From a virus, in the IMG/VR virus record IMGVR_UViG_3300043446_000646, positions 1 to 33,946 of that record: a stretch of 33,946 nt of DNA; one strand, 5' to 3'. This document shows positions 14,496 through 23,311 of this stretch, in pieces. The notes beneath the pieces are model-generated. The model saw only the letters and a program-made list of their open reading frames with translations, was not told the origin of the DNA and did no database searches. Numbering within the stretch: the first letter of the stretch is position 1; each line of letters begins with the position of its first letter. A program made the position numbers and the translations under genes.

Positions 14496-16936
14496 TATTC
14501 AGCACCCCTGCCTTGCTGTTTTCTGTCATCCATTGTAGCACCGGCAGTACCGGCGCCGACACCTGTTGCGGTAAATAATGGCTGTCCTTTGGAGGTCGAT
14601 GCCCTCATCTCAGGCGTAATGTCGATATAGCGGATTGGTTCAGTCTTTCCTGAAACTTTCCATGCTGCTGTGCCGCTTCTTTCAATGGTTGGCTTCTGTG
14701 TTTCAATGCTAGTCTCACCGACTTTGGCTCCCCACTTCTTACCGTATTTATCAAGAAACTTTGGATAAATCTCATCGTAGTATTTCTTCATGCCCTCGCC
14801 TCCAATGTTAAGGCCTTCGCCTTTTATTGTTTGCGAACTTCCTTCCATAATTTGTTTTGCAATATCTTTACCAACAACTTCAGAAAGTTTTTTTCCTTTG
14901 AAATTGTCTATTTCACTCATATTTACATTATCAATTACGCCATCGTTGTTGACGCCTAATCTGTAAGATGTTCCTGATTTCAAATCTAACGCGACTGATC
15001 TTGTCTTTTCTCCCGTTCTAGCATCAGTGCGACCAGTAACATTTATCTCGTCAACTTCATTGCTTAATTTATACCGTTCAGCCTGTCGTGCGCCAGTAGT
15101 CAGACCAACCCGGTCATAGCCATTGTCGGCTGCATACTTCATGGCGCGTTTCAAAGCAAGCTGATACCAAGTGTCTTTCATTGGGGCGTCTGGGACTGCA
15201 TCAATCGGACGCTGCTCCATAGGGTCTTTTGGAATGTACCCCTTCTCCCGCCCGGCCTGATGCCAATCTGATTGCACTTCCTCAATCAGCAGCATTTTCT
15301 TGCCATCAGCATCCACACGGTCATTGACCCGGATGTGGGCTAGGACATTGGGTTGCTCCCAATGGGAGGATTTATACTTTTCCCCAACATTTCTAAATGC
15401 TGGAGATAATCCAATTTTTTCAGCAGTTTTTCTTACAATCGGGTCAGCAAGATCAGCCTCTGAAAAAAATGCGCCATTTGGCGTCATAAATCCTTTTTCT
15501 TGCTTTAACGGCAAAGTCAGCAGAATCTCACGGTAGTTCTCGCCGCCGGGTAGGGTGTATTCACCGAACTTGGGCGGGTTGCTCATGCCTTGACCTTGTA
15601 GGTCTAGTTTTTCTGCGCGTGTATTAAGAAACTCAGCCTCGCGGAAATACTTTTCAGCAGTAGTTTTGTTGCCTTGACGCTGTGCGCGTTGTGCGCTTCT
15701 TGTTGCCTGCTCTGCTGCGTCATATAGCGATTGCGTTGTACTTTGATCGCGGATGTTCATCAAGCGGATCATCTCGTCATATTTTTCTTCGCCAAATGCT
15801 GGATCATCAACTGGATGTTGCTCCAGAGTCTTGTACTCAGATTCAAGTTGTGCAAGTCGATTTTTGTCATAAGGTTGTGCGCCACCAAGCTGAACCTCCT
15901 GCACATCAACCCTGTTTTGTGCAATGTAGTCTTGTACCTCTTGCTTGGTGACATTCTTCTTGTCTCTCAAGAAATCATCCAATCCCATCCACTTGATCTC
16001 GTCTGCCTTGACATTCTCACCCTTGGAAATGTCATTCAGGAATGATTGGCCAGTCCCTGATTTGCGCTGCAGACCGGATGCCGCTTTTTCCACTGCCGAA
16101 TAGAATCCGATATCACTTACTGGTGCTGCAGCTTTTGCAGCATCGCCCATGGATGGCCCCTGCTCCACAATCCTGGGCATCATTGGCGCCATGGTTTTCT
16201 CAATGCCTTGCTGCGCCAACTCTGCAGCTTTGGGGCCGAGGTACTCTGCGCCTTTGGCAATGCCCTTGCCCACCATCGGTGCGGCTTTTAACACAGTGAA
16301 TGGGTTCGCCACAATTTCACCTGTAATCCTGCCAACCGTTGCGGCAGTCTGCCGTTCTTCTGGCGTCAGGCCAAATGCGCTTGTTCCTGCAGGAACTACT
16401 GGGCCAAATTGCTTGGTAAGCCATTTGTCTACATCATTAGAAGTCGGCAAGATGAAACCTTGTTCCATTCCATGAAGGAAAGCATCAAGCACACTCTGAT
16501 CACCACCTCTGCGTCCAATCTCATACAAACCGCGCCCAATGGCAAGAATATCTCCAGTCCCACCCACACTTCCGCTTATGAGTCCCTTAACACCACCAGC
16601 AGCCAAATCAGGCAAACCAAGAATCATCTTCTCGCCAGTGTCACTTTTCTGTGTGCGCTTGCCCATACCAGGGTACACACCGAAAGCAGCACCTGCATCG
16701 CTCACCACCGGGCTAGGCCCGGCAGCAAGCTGGATGTCTTCAGGATTCCTGACACCCAAAAAGTATCGAGTCCCGCTTTCTGTTGTGTAATAGACAGATT
16801 CTGTTCCATCGTTGTGTTTGTCAATCACATACGATTGATCACCATCCTTGGCGCCACTCATCAATCCCTGGACAACTCCAGAAGTGCTGATGAATTCGTC
16901 ATCAAAATACAGATCGGCTAGAGTGGGTTGTTTCAT
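14495..16936 (-). CDS. Large internal virion protein 2, polyvalent domain (813 aa)
   Basis: The N-terminal 90 residues include a small strand-rich segment and GMGKRTQKSDTGEKMILGLPDLAAGGVKGL (about 92-121), then hydrophobic helical regions. From about 300 there is a domain of the pattern MGLDDFLRDKKNVTKQEVQDY...EVQLGG, HWEQPNVLAHIRVNDR..LLIEEVQSDWHQAGREKGY, WYQLALKRAMKYAADNGYDRV with TTGARQAERY. It recurs in huge polyvalent phage proteins and is likely an enzyme-like domain of unknown activity. Probably ejected into the host. It overlaps both neighbours by 1-4 bases. Confidence 0.8.
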   Translation of the reverse strand: MKQPTLADLYFDDEFISTSGVVQGLMSGAKDGDQSYVIDKHNDGTESVYYTTESGTRYFLGVRNPEDIQLAAGPSPVVSDAGAAFGVYPGMGKRTQKSDTGEKMILGLPDLAAGGVKGLISGSVGGTGDILAIGRGLYEIGRRGGDQSVLDAFLHGMEQGFILPTSNDVDKWLTKQFGPVVPAGTSAFGLTPEERQTAATVGRITGEIVANPFTVLKAAPMVGKGIAKGAEYLGPKAAELAQQGIEKTMAPMMPRIVEQGPSMGDAAKAAAPVSDIGFYSAVEKAASGLQRKSGTGQSFLNDISKGENVKADEIKWMGLDDFLRDKKNVTKQEVQDYIAQNRVDVQEVQLGGAQPYDKNRLAQLESEYKTLEQHPVDDPAFGEEKYDEMIRLMNIRDQSTTQSLYDAAEQATRSAQRAQRQGNKTTAEKYFREAEFLNTRAEKLDLQGQGMSNPPKFGEYTLPGGENYREILLTLPLKQEKGFMTPNGAFFSEADLADPIVRKTAEKIGLSPAFRNVGEKYKSSHWEQPNVLAHIRVNDRVDADGKKMLLIEEVQSDWHQAGREKGYIPKDPMEQRPIDAVPDAPMKDTWYQLALKRAMKYAADNGYDRVGLTTGARQAERYKLSNEVDEINVTGRTDARTGEKTRSVALDLKSGTSYRLGVNNDGVIDNVNMSEIDNFKGKKLSEVVGKDIAKQIMEGSSQTIKGEGLNIGGEGMKKYYDEIYPKFLDKYGKKWGAKVGETSIETQKPTIERSGTAAWKVSGKTEPIRYIDITPEMRASTSKGQPLFTATGVGAGTAGATMDDRKQQGRGAE

Positions 16937-18672
16937 TTGCTCTGATCCATTGATTTCTTGATGCTTAGATAATTTTCCCTGGCTGCCCTTGCTGCTGCAA
17001 TGCTGCTTTGATTTAATTTATTTTTTGCTGCCTCGGCAATGGCCGCTTCAAACGAAGCATTGTCATCAATCTTCAGGTTTTCACCATACTTACCTAATTG
17101 CATCCTCACATTACTTTCGACATCCCTTAGCGTCCTCTCATACATGGGAGACATCAATGTTCTTACCCCACTCGCCAGCCTGAGTCCTTCTGCTCTAATT
17201 TCCGCAGCAGTCGGATATGTGCCATCTGGCCTAAGCGTTCTGGCATATCTCATCAACTCCAGCCGTGATGTCTGTGACGCCAGTACCGCAGCAGATCTTG
17301 CCTCGGCATCTTTGATTTCTGGTGGGGCGCCTTCTCTTCCAATAAGCGCCGCACCATCAATGACTTTGACGCCAAAGGCAATGTCATCCTTTGGATCAGC
17401 AATGTTCATGATCAGCGTCTTTGCTGATGCCTTTGTTAGCTTTCCTTGCCTTGATGCCGTGATGACATCTTGTGGAGTCGCCTCGCCATTGGCCATCTTT
17501 CTTGTGATGGTTGCCAATGTATTAAGGTCATCATTCTTTGGCCCATCATTGATTTGATGCTCAATGTATTCCCTGGCTCGCTTGATGTGTGATGGGTCAA
17601 CTGCCAACTCATTCATCTGAGCCAGTAAACTTTTCATCAACTTGGGATCATTAGTTGCGTAGATCTGTTTCTCAATCGCATTGGCAGAAAATGTTTCGTT
17701 TGCCTGAAATGACTGCCTGGCTTTGCTAAGACTGTCTATTCTTTCATTGATCAGCTTTTGGACGCCTTCCTGCTGATCCAATGACATACTTTTGTAAATG
17801 ATTGATTTGTTCCCAAAGTCTCCCTTGCGAACTCTTTCTCCGCGAGAAATGTCGTTTGGCGCAAAGTCTTTTTCCATTGCAAGATTTGCAAGGTATTGCT
17901 GCGCCTCTTTCTCTATCTTTTTCTCCATGTCAACAATGTATTTTTTGGCATCAGGATTCACCTTTACCGCATCGTAAAAAGGCTTCATGATGTTTTGAAT
18001 CATCATGCCAAAATCAACTTGCTTGTTTGTTTGTGAATCAATTTGACCCGCTGCTTCAAACTGCAGCCGAATCAATGGGCCGGATTCCCTGACTTGTTTT
18101 TCTAATTCGACATCGCGCTGGGCAACAAATTTCTTAATCTCAAACTCTGTTGCCGCCTTAAACAGCAAGGATCCATTCGTTGCTGCAGACGCCCTAAATT
18201 GAACTGATTGATTTGGACTTAATTGATTCAGTGCTGCAGCATATCCATCGGTTTGTGACCTTAGATCATCACGCATTGCCTGAATGTCAACATCTAATCC
18301 AGCCTGAATCTTTGCTGCATATGATGTGACCTTGTTCTGCAATTGTGTTTGCAATTGACTTCTAAGAACCGCACCTTGCGTTTCAAGATATGACTCCTGA
18401 AACACAGTGCCTGCACCAGGAACCTTGGGAGGTTGTTTTGCACCAATTGCTGTAAGCAATTGATCCTGTGTGATTGGGTTTTCTAGAGCATATTTGGCGC
18501 CAGCTTTTTGAGCCTCGGTAGTTGCTTCTTGATGAAAGAATGCAGCCATCCTGTCCAACTGCTGGCCAAGTACACTCCAGCCGGAAGCGGCCGCTTGCTG
18601 TGGCGCCGTGCTGATCTTTGGCAGGTCAGCGTACTGGGCGCCAGCGTATTCGTATGTGGGTAGGGTTGCCAT
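16933..18672 (-). CDS. Internal virion protein, gp15-like position (579 aa)
   Basis: Almost entirely helical and charged, without hydrophobic spans. It begins MATLPTYEYAGAQYADLPK and continues with long helices rich in Gln, Lys and Ala. The position between the 199-aa gp14-like gene and the two large proteins matches T7 gene 15, a component of the internal core and the DNA-ejection tube. No motif beyond the helical repeats is recognisable, so the call rests on synteny and composition. Confidence 0.75.
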   Translation of the reverse strand: MATLPTYEYAGAQYADLPKISTAPQQAAASGWSVLGQQLDRMAAFFHQEATTEAQKAGAKYALENPITQDQLLTAIGAKQPPKVPGAGTVFQESYLETQGAVLRSQLQTQLQNKVTSYAAKIQAGLDVDIQAMRDDLRSQTDGYAAALNQLSPNQSVQFRASAATNGSLLFKAATEFEIKKFVAQRDVELEKQVRESGPLIRLQFEAAGQIDSQTNKQVDFGMMIQNIMKPFYDAVKVNPDAKKYIVDMEKKIEKEAQQYLANLAMEKDFAPNDISRGERVRKGDFGNKSIIYKSMSLDQQEGVQKLINERIDSLSKARQSFQANETFSANAIEKQIYATNDPKLMKSLLAQMNELAVDPSHIKRAREYIEHQINDGPKNDDLNTLATITRKMANGEATPQDVITASRQGKLTKASAKTLIMNIADPKDDIAFGVKVIDGAALIGREGAPPEIKDAEARSAAVLASQTSRLELMRYARTLRPDGTYPTAAEIRAEGLRLASGVRTLMSPMYERTLRDVESNVRMQLGKYGENLKIDDNASFEAAIAEAAKNKLNQSSIAAARAARENYLSIKKSMDQSK

Positions 18673-18673
18673 G

Positions 18674-19273
18674 TTATGCCGTCATGCTTGGGATCTTGAC
18701 GCCTTTGTATGCCGCACCGGCAAGCAGTCCCTTGCCAGCCCCGGTAAGCCACCCAGTCTCCTCGCTGGTGGCCGCCGCGTATCGCAAACTCTGAGACTGT
18801 GCCAGGCCACCAGAAATGGCCAGTTGGGCATTCTCTTCCAGGATCTGCATCTCGTTGCCGGCACGGTATGCATTGGACTGGGCAACGGTCATGGGGCTGC
18901 CTGACAAAGGATCCACGCCGCCGGCCACGGCCCTGGCAATTAGGGTTCCCCGCAGACGCTCCTGGCGCTCCAGCAGTTGGTATGCCTGCCGGTTGTAGTT
19001 CAGGGCATTCTGCCGGCCCTGCAGTTCTGCCTGGCCTGCCTGCAGCCGGTAATAGTCGGCCTGTGCGCTGCCTTGGGCAATGCTGCTGAATGCGCTAATC
19101 GCATTGCCGGCAAGCTGCATATTGGCCGCGGTGAATAGGGTAGGTGTGGCGGCCGTGGCAACTGGCGCACCCGCTGCAATAGACCCGGCCTCAATGACTC
19201 CACCGGATGTCGCTGCAGTGGCCGCGAAATCTATTCCTGCAGCTTCAGCAAACCAAAGTGCAACTGCTTCCAT
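18674..19273 (-). CDS. Internal virion protein, gp14-like (199 aa)
   Basis: Hydrophobic Ala/Gly-rich N-terminus (about 5-75), then a Gln/Ala/Arg helix (YYRLQAGQAELQGRQNALNYNRQAYQLLERQERLRGTL), then GGVDPLSGSPMTVAQSN and a short C-terminal tail. This layout matches T7 gp14-type proteins that leave the virion first and enter the outer membrane. It sits between the tail tube B gene and the larger internal proteins, as in T7. The start codon lies 1 base from the end of the upstream gene. Confidence 0.8.
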   Translation of the reverse strand: MEAVALWFAEAAGIDFAATAATSGGVIEAGSIAAGAPVATAATPTLFTAANMQLAGNAISAFSSIAQGSAQADYYRLQAGQAELQGRQNALNYNRQAYQLLERQERLRGTLIARAVAGGVDPLSGSPMTVAQSNAYRAGNEMQILEENAQLAISGGLAQSQSLRYAAATSEETGWLTGAGKGLLAGAAYKGVKIPSMTA

Positions 19274-21255
19274 TATGAACCTCCATACACGCTCAGTTTG
19301 TACTCCATCCCAAGCAGGTTCAGCTTCAGGGGCAGAGTCTGTGTGATCGAAATCTGGGCATCTCGGTCATAGCCACCAATGCCAGATATCTGCTTGGTTC
19401 CAGTGAACTCCGGCACATCATTGTCCAGTATGCCGCCAGTGTCCAGTGTCCTGATCGGCACCAGGTTGTCGTTGACCACAATGTGCTGGGTCTGATACAG
19501 GATTGCATTGACCTCAATGACGCGCTTGACAAAGCCGGTGCGAGGCCCGGCCTGGAACCGCGGCTCAATCGGCAAAGTCACAATGCTGACCGTGAATGGC
19601 AGGCCCACCTCATAGCTGGTGGTGCTTGCCCTGTCCATGGTGATTGAGCCACCACCGCTGACCACCTCATCTGACAGCACAGAGCCGTCTGCCTTGACAT
19701 TCAGGGTCTTGCCAATGTGTGGCAGGCTCGAAATGGTGGTGGCCACGCCGCCAGTGAAGGCGCAGTCAGTGAACACAGTCTGGTCAAAGACCTCTACATA
19801 GTACTTGTCCACCGAGTTGAATGTGCGCTTGACCACCACATAGATGTCCTCAATGTCCACGCCAATGTCTTTGAACTGGCCATCTGTGGTCAATTTGCTG
19901 GGGGCCACCACATTCTGCTGTCGCAGGATAGAGTAGTTGGCAATGGTGCCATCCCCATTCAGCATAAACAGGGTATCGGTTTCCTCGGTACTGGTGGCCT
20001 TCCTAAGTGCCAACTCAGCCGGGCTATTGATCAGGTGGCTGGACAGCAGGCTGATGGACTGGCTCACATACGAAGCCGTTGTATCGCTGAACTGGAACTC
20101 GTTCAATGCCTTGCCCTGGCGCTGCACATACAGTGTGCCGGACTGCAGGATCTGCACCCGAATGCCTTCCCGGCTGCCATTGCGGGATATTGCCTTCACG
20201 AAGAAGTTGGTGGGGGTGATCGGATCGAGGCCTGATTGCGGAACATAGAACTCACCTCCGCTAGTGAAGACCTGCAGATCCCGGCCACTAATAATGTCAA
20301 TGATCACATTCAGACTGTTGGTGTCCAGGGTGGCCTCGACAGCATCATCGTCATATGCCTGGTCAGGCATGAAGTCAAAGAATTGGGCAACCTTGCTGCC
20401 CCACACCGTGCTTGGCCTGCTCTTGCTGCCACCAAAGTACAGCCTGCCTTCATGGAAGGTAGCCGTCCTGGGCCAGCCTCTGCCGGAAGACCACACATCC
20501 TCGTACCCAGACTCCAGTTCCCAGTTGCCATTGGCAATGGCGGTGGTATCAAAAAATGGTATCTCGGTCACCGCACTGACCACTGTGGCACTTGTATACG
20601 CCACAATCCTGGCCCTGCCCTGGGGGCTGGCATTGATGTACTGGCCAACAGACCCGGCACTGAATACGCCAGAACTGGCCGTCAGTGTGACCTCGCCAGA
20701 CTTTGCACTGGGTGTCAGGGTGCCTGCAGGATTGGACAGGGTAATGGTGAATGCATACTTTGGTACGCTGACAAACGATATGTTGCTGACTGTCCAGCTT
20801 GCGTCTGTGCCACCCCGCACAATCTTGATCGGGTTGATGTCCTTGTGAGTGATAATCAGAGTATCCGCGCTCTGAGTCCAGCACATGGTTGACAGGATAG
20901 AACTGGTTACCGCAGACACTGCCAGGTAAGGGTTTCCACTACCATTGATGTTCGTGATCAGCGTCTTGTCCTTGAACACATACATCCGCTGGTTAGTGAA
21001 GATCAGCATATAGCTGTCATCCACCGAGAACTCAAATGGGACACACCGGGTGCCATTCTGCGGGCTGGCCGCACTGGGCAACTCGTACAGGTACCTCAGG
21101 CCGCCCCGGCGCCTTACCCCACCCTGGGGCTGCACCACCACATTGGTAAGTGTCTCAGCCCCATTCTGGTATTGATTTAGATCAACCCTGGCTCGAAGCA
21201 AGGGATCCAATTCCCCGCTACTAAAGTTGGTCTGGAACAGGACAAGCCGGGTCAT
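19273..21255 (-). CDS. Tail tubular protein B (nozzle), gp12-like
   Basis: A 660-aa beta-rich protein. The N-terminus has FSSGELDPLLRARVDLNQYQNGAETLTNVVVQPQGGVRRRGGLRYL (residues 11-56), the hallmark of T7 gp12-like nozzle proteins, followed by FEFSVDDSYMLIFTNQRMYVF. The C-terminus has GPRTGFVKRVIEVNAIL and a PLKLNLLGMEYKLSV segment. It forms the distal tail tube. It shares one base with the tail tube A gene and abuts the gp14-like gene. Confidence 0.92.
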   Translation of the reverse strand: MTRLVLFQTNFSSGELDPLLRARVDLNQYQNGAETLTNVVVQPQGGVRRRGGLRYLYELPSAASPQNGTRCVPFEFSVDDSYMLIFTNQRMYVFKDKTLITNINGSGNPYLAVSAVTSSILSTMCWTQSADTLIITHKDINPIKIVRGGTDASWTVSNISFVSVPKYAFTITLSNPAGTLTPSAKSGEVTLTASSGVFSAGSVGQYINASPQGRARIVAYTSATVVSAVTEIPFFDTTAIANGNWELESGYEDVWSSGRGWPRTATFHEGRLYFGGSKSRPSTVWGSKVAQFFDFMPDQAYDDDAVEATLDTNSLNVIIDIISGRDLQVFTSGGEFYVPQSGLDPITPTNFFVKAISRNGSREGIRVQILQSGTLYVQRQGKALNEFQFSDTTASYVSQSISLLSSHLINSPAELALRKATSTEETDTLFMLNGDGTIANYSILRQQNVVAPSKLTTDGQFKDIGVDIEDIYVVVKRTFNSVDKYYVEVFDQTVFTDCAFTGGVATTISSLPHIGKTLNVKADGSVLSDEVVSGGGSITMDRASTTSYEVGLPFTVSIVTLPIEPRFQAGPRTGFVKRVIEVNAILYQTQHIVVNDNLVPIRTLDTGGILDNDVPEFTGTKQISGIGGYDRDAQISITQTLPLKLNLLGMEYKLSVYGGS

Positions 21256-21869
21256 CAGTACCTCACCGCAACCAGGCTGAAGTCTTCAAAGCTGGGGGTC
21301 ACATTGCCTTGCCCATCAATGACCATGGCGGTGCGGAAGAACCCGCCCCGGTTGTTCTCGGCCGGCGCACCAACGGCCACGCCCTGCCAATACTGGGTCT
21401 TGGTCACCTGGTCTGTGATCGGGTCTGCCAGGTGCCATGCCATCATGTACTTCAGCAATTGGACAAAGTAGCTGGGCATCTCAGCCTCGGTGGGCAGAAA
21501 CTGGTAGTCGATGACCACAGTCTCCTCATTGGTCAGCAATTTGTCGCCCTGGATTGTCCAGTCAGTAAATGTCCTGGCACCTACCGCGGTGCTGTTGTAG
21601 GCCCGGCGAATCGTACCCAATCGGTCTGATGGGAGTTGGTATTCGTATCTGTACTGATTGACTGGCGTATTGATAGTCTGAGCCAGCGCAACCTTCTTGA
21701 ATGTAAAACTCCAGGGGTATGCCTGGAGCGTGGCCTTCTTCAGGTCTGGATAGATCCGGTCACAGATGTTGGATGCATCGGTTCCCTCATTGAATGAGGT
21801 GATCGACTTTGCGCCCAGCATCAGTAGCGCATCTGAGCAAACCTTGAGATCTGTATCACCACTGGCCAT
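21255..21869 (-). CDS. Tail tubular protein A (gatekeeper), gp11-like
   Basis: A 204-aa protein matching T7 gp11-type adaptors: DLKVCSDALLMLGAKSITSF (6-25), ASNICDRIYPDLKKATLQAYPWSFTFKKV (about 31-59), QYRYEYQLPSDRLGTIR (about 72-88) and later DYQFLPTEAEMPSYFVQLLKYMMAWHLA (about 120-147). It joins the portal to the nozzle. GGAG lies 9 bases upstream of the ATG. A strong terminator hairpin sits just upstream (21884-21922), so this gene starts a new transcription segment or depends on readthrough. Confidence 0.92.
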   Translation of the reverse strand: MASGDTDLKVCSDALLMLGAKSITSFNEGTDASNICDRIYPDLKKATLQAYPWSFTFKKVALAQTINTPVNQYRYEYQLPSDRLGTIRRAYNSTAVGARTFTDWTIQGDKLLTNEETVVIDYQFLPTEAEMPSYFVQLLKYMMAWHLADPITDQVTKTQYWQGVAVGAPAENNRGGFFRTAMVIDGQGNVTPSFEDFSLVAVRY

Positions 21870-21882
21870 TCGGTTTTCTCCA

Positions 21883-21922
21883 TGTAAGAAAGGCCAACCC
21901 CTAGAACACTAAGAGTTGGCCT
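21883..21922 (-). terminator. Strong intrinsic terminator after the capsid cassette
   Basis: On the - strand AGGCCAACUCUUAG can pair with CUAGGGGUUGGCCU, 14 base pairs including G-U pairs, around a UGUU loop. UUUCUU follows immediately. It stands 18 bases beyond the stop of the 105-aa cement-like gene and ahead of the tail tube genes. A textbook rho-independent terminator except that the U run is interrupted by one C. Confidence 0.85.
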
Positions 21923-21939
21923 GTCTAGTTGATTACCGA

Positions 21940-22257
21940 TTAGTCGGTATCAGTTGTCGAAATGGTGGTGGCGTCATTGACATCCACAATACCACTGCTG
22001 TTGCCAGACACAATGTGCAGGCCAGCAGAGGTCACAGATGTCGGTGCCGACACCGAATCAACAGTAACGCGCAGAACAATGTCACCAATGTTCATCACAT
22101 TACGCATCCCGGTATTGGTAGTCGAACCATTGTCAAAGTACCCGGCGCTGTCTACAGTAGCTGCAGAGTCAGCAGTCCAGTACGCCCACACGGTAGGAGC
22201 ATTACCTTTTTTGGGATTTCCACCCAAGGGATAAAGACTTGTTTTATCAAATGCCAT
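21940..22257 (-). CDS. Small capsid-associated (cement/decoration-like) protein
   Basis: A 105-aa beta-rich protein of a common phage family. The pattern is MAFDKTSLYPLGGNPKKGNA, then WTADSAATVDSAGYF, then MRNVMNIGDIVLRVTVDS and a Ser/Thr/Val-rich end. It lies directly downstream of the major capsid gene, the position of the cement protein in BPP-1-type phages, and shares the capsid promoter and terminator. That makes it likely to be needed in amounts similar to capsid. The cement role is inferred from position and size. Confidence 0.75.
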   Translation of the reverse strand: MAFDKTSLYPLGGNPKKGNAPTVWAYWTADSAATVDSAGYFDNGSTTNTGMRNVMNIGDIVLRVTVDSVSAPTSVTSAGLHIVSGNSSGIVDVNDATTISTTDTD

Positions 22258-22270
22258 GATAATTTACTCC

Positions 22271-23113
22271 TTATTCGCGGCAGGTAATTGCGACAATGCC
22301 ACCGGCATCGATAGCGATAGCGCCCGCAGAGAACATCGATGACACCAACCAAGAAGTCTTCTCGGGGATGTAGTTGATTTCACTGCGAACGCCCATGCCC
22401 TCGGCCATGCCAACAGCATTTTTGTGGTAAGCATATACCACACGGTCAGAGCCAGAGCCGCCACCAGTCAGACCACCCTCGGAGCGGTCACCAATGGTGA
22501 TGAACTTGAAGCCCAGGAAGGTGTCCAGTTCGCCCTGCACCAGTGCCTTCACGGTATTGAAGTCGCTGGAGGTTACCGAAGTCTCGGACAGCAGGTTGGA
22601 CAGGTTGGAAGCGTGGATCAGAATGTAGCGGTCTTCCATCGGCACATTGCCTGCATTGAGCAGACGCTGTGCTTCACGCAGCTTGGCCACATTCATGTTG
22701 GTGTCAGTGCCACCAATGTCGTTGCTCACAGTCAGGCTAGTGCTGGAAGCAGCAAGCGCATCAATAACAAGTTGGTCAGCACGGCGGCCAATGGCTTTGG
22801 AAACCACTTGCACCAGTTCTTGACGCTCGTCAAAGTTGACTTTGGCCTGGTTGAAGATGTCGCTGTATTCAGCAGCAATCCAGTCACTGAGGGTGACGGT
22901 AGCTTGCGAATAGGTGACATTCAGCGGAGTCACATCGGTTTGCGGAATGCGAACCTGGGCAACGCCAGAACCAATCTTGGGGAACTTATGAGTAGATGCC
23001 GTTACACCAGTACGCAACCGGACGGTGTTACGCAAGACCGCATCGGCTTGATAGGCTTGCTTAACCTCGGTATCGAACAGGGTGACAAAGGCATTCGAAA
23101 TCGAAATAGCCAT
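22271..23113 (-). CDS. Major capsid protein
   Basis: A 280-aa capsid protein of the BPP-1-like podovirus type. The N-terminal MAISISNAFVTLFDTEVKQAYQ, then the E-loop-like TASTHKFPKIGSGVAQVRIPQ, then SDWIAAEYSDIFNQAKVNFDERQELVQVVSKAIGRRADQLVIDAL and the C-terminal GMGVRSEINYIPEKTSWLV are family-like. Scaffold lies upstream and the cement-like protein downstream. AGGAGA precedes the ATG by 6 bases. Its own near-consensus promoter lies about 140 bases upstream. Confidence 0.92.
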   Translation of the reverse strand: MAISISNAFVTLFDTEVKQAYQADAVLRNTVRLRTGVTASTHKFPKIGSGVAQVRIPQTDVTPLNVTYSQATVTLSDWIAAEYSDIFNQAKVNFDERQELVQVVSKAIGRRADQLVIDALAASSTSLTVSNDIGGTDTNMNVAKLREAQRLLNAGNVPMEDRYILIHASNLSNLLSETSVTSSDFNTVKALVQGELDTFLGFKFITIGDRSEGGLTGGGSGSDRVVYAYHKNAVGMAEGMGVRSEINYIPEKTSWLVSSMFSAGAIAIDAGGIVAITCRE

Positions 23114-23179
23114 TTGTTTCTCCTAGAAACAGTTGATAAAAAAAGTATTTCGTCAACGGTTGTCCAGAATACTCTGGGC

Positions 23180-23296
23180 CTAGACTTGTGCCTTACAGCG
23201 CACCCCTGGGCTGATTACAGCCGTCATGGGCCTTGCGGTTGTCCATGCCCCATTATAGGCAAATTCAGGATGTGTCAAGTATTTTTTTTTAGACAT
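23180..23296 (-). CDS. Possible 38-aa peptide overlapping the capsid promoter
   Basis: MSKKKYLTHPEFAYNGAW begins at 23296 with GGGGA five bases upstream, and the ORF runs 38 codons to a TAG at 23180. The -35 and -10 of the capsid promoter lie inside it, so it cannot be made from that promoter. It may be fortuitous. A conserved frame in relatives would decide. Confidence 0.25.
   Translation of the reverse strand: MSKKKYLTHPEFAYNGAWTTARPMTAVISPGVRCKAQV
23252..23278 (-). promoter_or_regulatory. Near-consensus capsid promoter
   Basis: On the - strand a perfect TTGACA (23278-23273) and a perfect TATAAT (23257-23252) lie 15 bp apart. The spacer is shorter than the 17-bp optimum. A 9-base A run directly upstream could serve as an UP-like element. 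Transcription would start near 23245, 130 bases before the capsid start codon. Confidence 0.65.
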
Positions 23297-23311
23297 AGGT
23301 TCCCCAAGGGT

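Noticed and set aside
19717-20892. + strand ORFs of 172-218 codons
   Set aside because: Antisense shadows of the gp12-like nozzle gene.
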